64,000 nt of DNA from Dipteronia dyeriana (lineage: Eukaryota > Streptophyta > Magnoliopsida > Sapindales > Sapindaceae): the NCBI GenBank assembly GCA_032871835.1, contig CM065298.1, positions 11,909,096-11,973,095 on the forward strand, read 5' to 3'. Under the pieces are notes generated by a model. The model was not told the DNA's origin. It did not search any database and saw only the letters and a program-made list of their open reading frames with translations. Below, piece after piece: positions 56,390 through 64,000 of the stretch. Position 1 is the stretch's first letter; every line of letters starts with the position of its first letter. The position numbers and the translations under genes are program-made.

Positions 56390-58138
56390 TGCTGAAGAAT
56401 TGCCGGATGATGGAAATTGGTTGTTGTTTAAACAATTAGCATTTTTTGATAGGTCTTAACAAGAATGTGAAAACTTAGAAAACATTGGTAGAGAAATTGT
56501 TGGCAAGTGCAAAGGCTTGCCTCTTGCTTTGAAAACCGTTGGGAGTCTCTTAGGCTTTAAAAAAACTAGGTAACAATGGCAAAGAATATTAGATAATGAG
56601 ATATGGAAATTACAAGAATTTGGGCCCCCCCTATAATGATTTGCCTGACTTGCCTTCCATGATAAAACGATGTTTCTCATATTGTGCTGTCTTTCCAAAT
56701 GATTATGAAATGAAGAAAGATAAATTAATTAAATTATGGATGGTTCAAGGTTATCTTGGTTTAAAACAAAATCAAGAGTTGGAGATAGTTGGTGAAGAGT
56801 AGTTTGATAGGTTAGCATTGTGTTCTTTCTTCCAGGATTTTGAAAATGATGATGATGATAATATTATAACATGTAAGATGCATGACATAGTACATGACTT
56901 TGCTCAATTTCTGGTTAAGAATGAATGTTTCACAATGGGAACAAGCAGTGATAGAGAATCAAGTTGTTCTTACGAGAATGCTAGCCATTTGACGATGGCA
57001 CTCAAGGATGATCAGGCTTCATTTCCTACTAACATAGGTAGCATCTTCAAGCTACGCAGCCTCTTAGTTAGGTGGGAATATAAGGACTCGTCATCTGTAA
57101 GTAATTGCCTACCCAGCTTATTTAAACAGTTGACATGTTTAAGAGCATTGGGGTTACAAGAAGGAGATTGGGCGACGATCCAATTACAAAGATTCCAAGT
57201 GAGATAGGAAAATGGATACACTTGAGATATCTGAACATGTCCGAACTTGAAGGTATAAAGGAATTACCTGAAACTGTGTGTTAATTGTATAATTTACAAA
57301 CTTTGAATATGAGTTTTTGCTCTAAACTTGAAAAGCTACCTGAAGGGATGGGGAAGTTAATCAATCTAAGACATCTGATAAATGATGGGACTGATGCATT
57401 GAGTTACATGTCAAAAGGAATTGAGAGACTAGTTTTTCTAAGAACATCGAGTACTAATTGGTCGTTGGTGGTGATGGTGACAATAGCCAAGTATGTGGTC
57501 TTGATTGTCTTAAAAAGTTGGAGTACCTTAGAGTCTCTCTCGATAAGAGGATTGGGGAATGTGATAGATGGAGCTGAAGCGAAGAATGCAAACATCAGGA
57601 GTAAGAAATATCTCCTTCATTTGGAGTTGTATTTCGATGACATAAGTGAGGCATCATCAACTGAAGTATGTAGGAAAGATGAAGCATTTGTTGATGCATT
57701 ACAGGCACCTCCAAATTTAGAGAGATTAGTTTTAAAAGGGTACAGAGGCATGTCATTTGATTGGATGGGGTCGTTGACTCAACTGAGGAAGTTAACTCTG
57801 GAAGATTGCATCAACTGTGAGCGTTTGCCTCCTCTGGGAAAATTGCCATTGCTTGAATCTCTTGAAGTAAGACGTATGAGGGGTCTAAAAGGGTGGGTAA
57901 TGAATTTTTGGGAATAAAAAATAATGACCCATCATCATCATCATCATCTTCCTCGCTTTTCTTCTTCCCGAAATTGGAAAGTCTTGTTTTTGAGAAGCTA
58001 GAAAATTGGGAAGATTGGGAGTATAAGATCACAGAAGAGATGGAAATCATGCCATGTCTTTCTTACTGTGATATTGCTGACTGCCCTAAATTGAAGGCGC
58101 TGCCACATCACTGGAGATCTATCATCACTTACCTATAA
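56390..58138 (+). pseudogene. CC-NB-LRR (NLR) resistance-like pseudogene, 5'-truncated
   Basis: Starts inside NB-ARC: EELPDDGNWLLFKQLAFF, KCKGLPLALKTVGSLLG (GLPL motif), MIKRCFSYCAVFPNDYEMKK (RNBS-D), LIKLWMVQGYL and CKMHDIVHDFAQF (MHD motif). LRRs follow: IFKLRSLLVRWEY, CLRALGLQEG, EIGKWIHLRYLNMSEL, LYNLQTLNMSFCSKLEKLPE, LPPLGKLPLLESLEVRRMRG, then FFPKLESLVFEKLENWEDWE and CPKLKALPHHW. Stops include TAA at about 56457, TAG near 56573, TAG at 56801 and TAA at 57282; frameshifts lie near 57165 and 57890. A TCA microsatellite (57929-57955) encodes a Ser run. Cytosolic immune receptors in active form; this copy has no P-loop. Confidence 0.92.
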
Positions 58139-59049
58139 TTAGTCGCCGTCAGACTGCACGACTACGTTAAGTTCTTTGTTTTGATCTTGTCTGTTATTAT
58201 TTTTTTCTCTAATGGAATGTTAAATATATGATCATTTATTTATCCCCATGTAAACTAATTTATTCCCTGTTTTAATGTATTGGGTAATATATCACCACTT
58301 TCCTATGAGGCTATGACTAGCCTCCGTGAGCATATATAGTAAGTTCTTGGTTTTGATCTTTATTTTATTATTATTATTTTCTTTTTAGATCGTAAAATGT
58401 TAAATCTACTTAAACTAATTTATGTCATGTATTTATTTTCGGTTAAACTAATTTATCACCTTTGACTGTACCATTAAGATTATGAATTAAAAAAATTATT
58501 AATTAAGAAGTATTCACCTAAAATCATTTAAAAATATGACAAAAAATTATTCATTTTGAAATATAACAAAGATATGAAAAGAAAATTTTAACAAATTGTG
58601 GGTATGTTAATCTAATAATTCTACTTAAATTATTTTTATAAATTTAAAATTCTAAAATAAAACAATTTTGTGAATTACTATGTAAGAGCAATTTTGTAAA
58701 TCTTTTTAGTTTTAAATTTTGTTTTGGAAAAATATTTGCTCACTTACCTATTTTGCATCCCAGGCAACGGCTGGAACGAACTGTGAGAGAGAGAGAGAGA
58801 AAAGCAAGAAAAGCAAGAAAATCGATATTGCGCCAACGAGTAGTGGAGGGGTCACAAAGCCCCTCTAATGATGGGATGAGGATTGAGGAGTCTTGACTCT
58901 TGATGCTCTCCAAAGGATAGTAAGAAAGACAGTTTCTTAGGAGAAGATGTATGAAAATTATGCTCCATGTATTTTTAGAAGGTTTCCACAAGTGGACTCC
59001 CTCTGCATACTTGCGATTTTGCTCACGGTGTTACATTGTGCTCAGCTAG
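58139..59049. other. Intergenic, no supported gene
   Basis: 3' flank of the NLR pseudogene. TAAGTTCTTKGTTTTGATCTT occurs at 58167 and 58331 as a direct duplication. GA microsatellite at 58783-58800. Confidence 0.5.
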
Positions 59050-60150
59050 GAAGCCACGGCCTATGTTGATGATGGCAGCCCAGAAGATGTGGTAAATAAA
59101 TGCGCTGGACTGTCAGGAACCTTCTTGAGGTAATTTTACTTAATTCTTCTTTCCCTTTATCTTCACTGTTTGTATTGCTACTATCCAGTAATCAATGTAG
59201 CGGACACAGGAGAAAATAGGACTAAGAAAAGAAAGCCTAATGAAAGAACAGCAGAACTTTTATAAAGTATATGCTGCTGGTGATTCTCCTTCTTAATTAT
59301 GTGTTGTATATCTAGATTGGAGGACAAATTACATGAGCAAAGCTAAAAGGAAAGAACTTGAGAACAGATTATTTGCCTAATTCAACAAAGGTATTACACT
59401 CTATGTGATTATTTTACCTTTGTGTCTTCTTTCATCACATTTGTAGTCACGGCTTTATAAGGAATATAAAATCTTGCTAAGACAGTGGTTAAAGAAGGCA
59501 ATGCATTGTAGTTGGACACACCCCTCTTGCGGCTTGCAGCAAAAGTTGGTGCCATCAGAGAAACTCTTGATTATGCTGAGCAAAAGTTAGTATGTATGTC
59601 TAAATATGGCCAAATCTTTGTCATTTTAGTTGGACATTCCTTATAATTATAACATAATTCAACTTAGCTTAGGTTGGGGCTGATATTGTTGAAAGGGCAT
59701 TGAAGAATGCAGGTGTCATTTGGGGTGTTGAAATTGAAAAGCCTTGCAGTTCTAGAAGCATATGTCAATACACAGAAGTATGGGTAAGTCTAAGAGTTCA
59801 AATTCGTTATCTTTTGTTTTTTCTTATTCCGCATTCGGGTTCTACCTGGAAACAATATCTTTATTATGGTTAAAATGCTGCTACAGGAAAATCTGAGGAT
59901 TTGATGGCTGCTGGTATTATTGATTCGACAAAGTTGGGTGACATTCTATATTATTTCATACAATTCTTTAGGAAATTTGAGTGATGTGTTTATTTATTAA
60001 ATTGATTCATATTGAATTCTTGACAATTTGTAGTTTAGTTCTTATTTTGTCCTGCTAGGCAATGAATAATTATGTAATGCTTACAAGCAAACTTATGGTC
60101 TTAAATCACAGGTTCTAAGATTTCTGTTGACAACAAAGTGTCTAAATGAG
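59050..60150 (+). pseudogene. Plastid chaperonin-60 beta 3' half, decayed copy A
   Basis: Exon-sized islands in family order with intron-like spacers: YVDDGSPEDVVNKCAG (59060-59129, then GTAATT), TKKRKPNERTAEL (59205-59262), GGQIT-stop-AKLKGKNLR (59316-59390), TPLLRLAAKVGAIRETLDYA (59520-59587), VGADIVERAL (59672-59710), [20 protein letters not shown] (59870-59935), VLRFLL (60113). These match the C-terminal equatorial part of RuBisCO-binding/Cpn60 beta ([30 protein letters not shown]). Active relatives fold proteins in the stroma. Stops, frameshifts and a deletion after VGADIVERAL disable it. Introns are kept, so it is not a processed copy. Confidence 0.82.
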
Positions 60151-60655
60151 GTCTGTTGTTTTCTCTTTTTCCATTAAGTAGTCATGATTAGAGATTGTAG
60201 GCTTGATTTTTTGTTACACATTATTGTACTAACGAATAAATTTTGTTGATTCATGCTGTCTCCAGAGGCGTCCTGCCCTTCTACTCTGTGTTGATAACTA
60301 CTGTTTGCTGATAGATAAGTTTTAGAAAGAAAGATATTCTTGTACATACTACTTTATATACGGAGTGCTTGTGAGTGGCAGGCATGATTATCAAAGTTAT
60401 ATCATTGTGAAGAATTACCAGCACAATAAGTATTCATTGTGAAGTTCTTCTGCTTATTTCATTTTGGGTTTGTATTGAGTTGAAATATTAGTACTTCTGC
60501 TTACTTCAACCCTCCTTTTATCATTGTCCATGACATATTCTAACTCTAACCATGGGAATTGTTGGGAAAGGTTGCTACAGAAAGTTCCTCCCAAGCACAA
60601 ACAACATGATTAACAAGAGGTCATGGGACACACTGCCTAATATGTATGCTCACAG
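60151..60655. other. Spacer between the two chaperonin copies
   Basis: No recognisable exon; may contain eroded upstream exons of copy B. Confidence 0.4.
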
Positions 60656-61760
60656 GTGAAACCTTGACCATTGTTGGTGATAGCAGCACAGATGGTACAA
60701 GTGGATAAAAGAGTTATATAGACGTGAACCTTGTTGAGGTGCTTGTAATTAATTCTCTTCCATTGTCTTCACTGTTAGGCTTGCTACGCTCTAATAATTA
60801 ATGAAGCACAATGCAGGCAGCAAAACAGGACTATGAAATAGAGAAGCTTAACGAAAGGGATTGTGAACCTTTCAGGTGGTGTTGCTGTAACTCAGGTAAT
60901 TCTCTACTTGATTTGATTAATATACGAAATTCCATTCCCTTTTTTTTCCATTGGTTATAATTTCAGAGTTGCATATTTTGGTTTAAGCACAAAAAGAAAC
61001 AGAGTTTACAGAAAAGAAATTCATACAAGAGGGTGGTGTCATCACATGTAAATATTCCTCAAGCAGCATTTATGGATGCACCTTTTTCTGTCTTGAAACA
61101 AATTTGAAGCAGTGAGACTCTTGAAAATGATGACGAAAAGGTGATAACTTTCTAAACATGGTAAGTCTCTAGCCTTCATCCGTTTATTTTTAGTGGAATT
61201 TCTATTTTTTAACAATAAATCTTAATTTTTGTAGAGGATATATATTTGATAAAGGGGCGTTGAGCTTACCCAATGAAGTTAATTGTCATGAATGAAAGCA
61301 TTAATCGGGATGGTTTAATCGAAAAGGTATTCAATTCAAGCAGTATCTATTATACAAGTATGCACTCTAATCATTTAATTATGTTATCTTGCTTTCCAGT
61401 GACAATACCAGTTTTGCTGCTAAAGGAATATATGAGAATCTTATGGCTACTGGTTATATTGATCTGACAGAGGTGAGAGTTAGATTCTTTTTTACTTAAT
61501 ATATTTCTCGAACAAATGGAAGTGATGTGTTGTTGAATGACAATGAAGTGCATGTTAATAGCTTCGTCCTATATTGCCCTGCTAATCGATTGATAATATT
61601 ATGTTAAGCCTATTGAGCAAACTCAAGGTTTTAAATAACAGGTTTTGAAATGATATGCTTGGAGCATGTAGCTTCTGTTGCAAAGACATTCTTCCCATAA
61701 GATACTTTGGTTGTTGAACCTTAATTTGTAGCTGCTGGAAATTCACCAAGAACATAAACG
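60656..61760 (+). pseudogene. Plastid chaperonin-60 beta 3' half, decayed copy B
   Basis: Same order as copy A: TLTIVGDSSTDGTSG (60660), AAKQDYEIEKLNER, then after a one-base shift IVNLSGGVAVTQ with a GTAATT donor (60818-60895), ETLENDDEK (61108-61141), RALSYPMKLIVMNESINRDG and LIEKVFNSSS (61255-61345), AAKGIYENLMATGYIDLTE (61408-61470), CLEHVASVAKTFFP...VVEP...VAAGN (61660-61745). The last exon gives the Cpn60 beta C-terminus with two stops. Copy B keeps the ALSYP-KLI segment that copy A has lost, and each copy has its own lesions, so they decayed separately. Confidence 0.85.
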
Positions 61761-62069
61761 GCATCGTCAGGCTTGAGCTTCATTGCATGGAATGCCACTC
61801 TCAATTGCCAGCGATAGGGGACCTGGCTCCAGAAAAACTATGAGCTAGCTGAGGCGGGTGGGAGGACAGGACAGAGAGACGATCCCATGGATAACTGAGG
61901 TTGTCACCAGCAACATTGCCTTCTGAAATTCAATCTTCAGTAGGGTTGATTGATTATCCTTCTGTTGTGTTTCTGATCAGGAATATGGACTTCGTTGAAT
62001 GTTGGGCTTATACAATTATCAAGGAGCAGCTACCAGAAGTTTTTATCTGCTATGACAACATCCCCTGTG
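61761..62069. other. Spacer
   Basis: No recognised feature; probably upstream part of the LINE fragment that follows. Confidence 0.4.
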
Positions 62070-62285
62070 CAACAAGAATGACATTGAAAATCACCACACT
62101 TGGATAGGTGTTTGGGTTTGCTTTATCAGATGGACTTTGTTGCCATCCATATTTACCATGAGGGTAATCAAGTTGTAGATTGTTTAGAGTCCAGAAACCC
62201 CAATATCATCAGTCCTAGATGGCAGTGGACTGCTCCAGATTTTTGCACTTCATTTATTTATGATAATGTTTGTAGCGAGCATTGA
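62070..62285 (+). pseudogene. LINE RNase H (RVT_3) fragment
   Basis: MDRCLGLLYQMDFVAIHIYH, then EGNQVVDCL and APDFCTSFIYDNVC: the end of the RNase H domain of plant LINEs, where relatives read HI-REGNQVAD-LA. The last Asp is present. Upstream parts are not recognisable. Confidence 0.7.
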
Positions 62286-62439
62286 TTTGTTTCTTTTCTA
62301 AACTCTTGTTTTGTATTTTCTTTATTTATTTTAATAATATGTTAGAATGGGATAAACGATGAGAGTGCTATGGAGGTGCCAACCTAGTCGGAATGTCCTG
62401 GTGTATCTGTTGATTCCTATTACCAACAACCTTATCCAG

Positions 62440-63050
62440 AAATAAGAAAACTTGTTGAAACAAACAGCCCTTCTTTCCCTTCCAAGTAAATTTTATTTTC
62501 AGGAATCAAGCAGCTATCCACATCGCGGCTGCTCAATGTTGCATGAAGGGCTATGTGCAACAGTAACTGCACTCTCTGCCTCCACATGAGCTGCATTGAT
62601 CACTTGTTGAGCCATTTCCACTGCTGTCTGGAATCCAACATTATAGTCATCGATCAAGTTTGACTGTCAACTTGAAAATGACTTAGTTATGCAAAGTCAA
62701 ATGACTTGTTTAACAAAAAAAAAAAAAAAAACTTCACCTAATTGAATCCGTAGCGTTGAATAGCATCAACAATGTTATGAAGATGGAATCCACCCCTAGA
62801 GGTCTGAAGCAGAGTACCAGTGTACCACCAGTCTTGTGCCAACCATGGACCATCTTAGGATTCAAGTAGAGAGGAGGACCTGCGTCACTGGAATAGAATC
62901 CTCTGTAGCCGTCTTGGATTCCATAAATATGCATGAGTCCATATAAGTCCCACAGCTCCCTTATAACAATAGCAGGGACAGAGACCACCGCAACTAACAA
63001 TAGCAGTGGGGTCGAACAAGAGCTGCTTATGTAAGACCCGAATTTACTCT
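62440..63050 (-). pseudogene. ATP-dependent 6-phosphofructokinase fragment
   Basis: Minus strand, in family order: TAIVSCGGLCP (63020-62985, the nucleotide-site GG loop), frameshift, AIVIRELWDLYG, IYGIQDGYRGFYS, LNPKMVHGWHKTGGTL, frameshift, GGFHLHNIVDAIQRYGFN (to about 62742), intron-like gap, [20 protein letters not shown] (62640-62580), a deletion of the KLMGR-SGFIA segment, [18 protein letters not shown] (62560-62505) and [10 protein letters not shown] (62495-62465). PFK phosphorylates fructose 6-phosphate in glycolysis. At least three frameshifts, loss of the GGDGT and MGR motifs, and a missing N- and C-terminus make this a relic. Confidence 0.85.
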
Positions 63051-63310
63051 CCTCTTATTAATGATAATTGATAATATAATTATGATATTAATCGTATATA
63101 AATAGAAATGTATATATATATATAATTTATTTCATTAAGACATCTAATTAATAGTGATTAATTCCTTAATAATATTCTAGGTTAATCACCAAGTAAATCA
63201 ACTACATATTTATTCATATATTTTACAAAGGAATGTCAATATCATTTTCATACTACTCAGAAACTCTTTGAAGGTATGATTTTCTCAAGCCTTGTTTCAT
63301 ATTTTCTAAC
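63031..63310. other. AT-rich insertion flanked by a ~35-bp direct repeat
   Basis: TAACAATAGCAG and GGGGTCGAACAAGAGCTGCTTA occur at 62996-63030 and again at 63307-63350, with ~10 extra bases in the second copy. The AT-rich stretch between has no recognised TIR. Confidence 0.6.
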
Positions 63311-63350
63311 AATAGCAGCAAGGATGTGGGTGGGGTCGAACAAGAGCTGC

Positions 63351-63721
63351 TTACATGGACCGGCCGTGAGATATGCGAGGTGGAGAAAGGGAGAGGATGA
63401 AGAGGAGGTAATGAAAGTATTTAATAAAATGTGGTTATACTAATTAGTTTTATCTACACTCAACAAAGTTTTCTTACATTCATATGCATGTATTTCCTAT
63501 AACATTTGACGGTGAAAATCAGAGATAGAAGAACCAAAAGTTATAAAAAGACAAATACCCGTATTTAAAAAAAGAAAAACTAAAACTAAAAAGTAATTGT
63601 GGGGTCACTGAATTGGATAGTCCCAATGAAAGTGTTGTCCTCAAGGTCTCTCCGAAAATTTCTTGCGTCATTTGTGTGTTTTGTCATCCAATTTCCATAT
63701 TCTGTAAGATGCTCAGTAACA
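63351..63721. other. 5' flank of the NLR fragment
   Basis: AT-rich. The open frame extends upstream to 63599, but only the part from the ATG at 63722 resembles a protein family. Confidence 0.4.
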
Positions 63722-63859
63722 ATGGCCGATGCAATTGTGTTGGTTGTTCCGGAGCAATTGACTTCAGAGATCTATAAGAAATTACGAGAGGAGGTGAGAA
63801 TGGTGACGGGTGTCAGAAAAGAAATCAACAAGCTTACCAGCAAGGAATTAGAATTCTAG
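63722..63859 (+). pseudogene. CC-NLR N-terminal fragment (Rx_N)
   Basis: ATG at 63722 starts MADAIVLVVPEQLTSEIYKK, then LREEVRMVTGVRKEINKLTS, the conserved first helices of the Rx-type coiled-coil domain of RGA-like NLRs. TAG at 63857-63859 stops it after KELEF, where relatives continue K-TSNL-AIQAVL-DAE. What follows to the window end does not resume the domain. Either a remnant or a first piece whose continuation lies beyond 64000. Confidence 0.8.
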
Positions 63860-64000
63860 TTTTGGTTTCCTTTTGTTCAAGGTACAGGTAAAAGGCGCCC
63901 CATGCATATGTTCTTTACCTGAAATATTTATACTTTCTATGGAATTGCAAATTCTATACTGTATCACAAATTTTGACATTAATATATTGTATGATTTTGT
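63860..64000. other. Window end, nothing recognised
   Basis: No NB-ARC motif in any frame up to the edge. Confidence 0.5.

Overview
The window is nuclear DNA from a flowering plant, most likely a eudicot. The evidence is spliced genes with GT-AG introns, plant-only families (an RdDM-type SNF2 remodeler, a CIF-type sulfated peptide precursor, a PNP/EG45 protein, CC-NLR fragments, a plastid chaperonin), and Ty1/Copia, Ty3/Gypsy, LINE, hAT and MITE debris in AT-rich DNA. There is one assembly gap of exactly 100 N (954-1053). I saw no rRNA genes, intact tRNA genes or CRISPR array.

Layout. 0-9 kb is transposon DNA: an edge repeat, a decayed Copia pol with its 3' LTR, and a Gag-only Copia derivative (5417-8208, target duplication TTTGT) inserted in the last bases of an ORF1-only LINE. 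At 9.3-10 kb lies a PNP/EG45-like pseudogene with two visible lesions. 11.9-15 kb holds a foldback element and remains of Gypsy LTRs with a TGGCGCTA-type primer site. 16.2-19.5 kb holds the largest gene-like region, a DRD1/CHR35-type helicase with all core motifs but no recognisable N-terminal exons, an altered motif VI and a frameshifted C-terminus. A Copia gag fragment with LTR follows (19.56-21.8 kb). 26.2-26.9 kb (minus) holds the best intact gene: a three-exon, 103-residue CIF-like secreted peptide precursor with TATA box and poly(A) signal.

27.2-29.35 kb is a TIR-bounded tandem array with a monomer near 260 bp. 30.4-47.0 kb is a nest: one old Gypsy element is cut into three pieces, first by about 7 kb of LINE plus an inverted-repeat composite, then by a complete but decayed 7.94-kb chromovirus-like Gypsy element with a perfect 5-bp target duplication (GGAGG). 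47-56 kb is AT-rich and populated by TIR elements, one a hAT-like element with an 8-bp target duplication. 56.4-58.1 kb is a 5'-truncated CC-NLR pseudogene; 59-61.8 kb holds two tandem, intron-containing, decayed copies of the 3' half of a plastid chaperonin-60 beta gene; 62.4-63.05 kb (minus) is a broken phosphofructokinase; the first ~45 codons of another NLR begin at 63722.

Functionally, the CIF-like precursor is the only locus that looks fully intact. The CHR35-like locus may be a decaying paralog. Most other protein-coding sequence is transposon-derived or pseudogenic, and many of the nonsense codons look like C-to-T (or complementary G-to-A) changes, as expected for methylated, silenced DNA.
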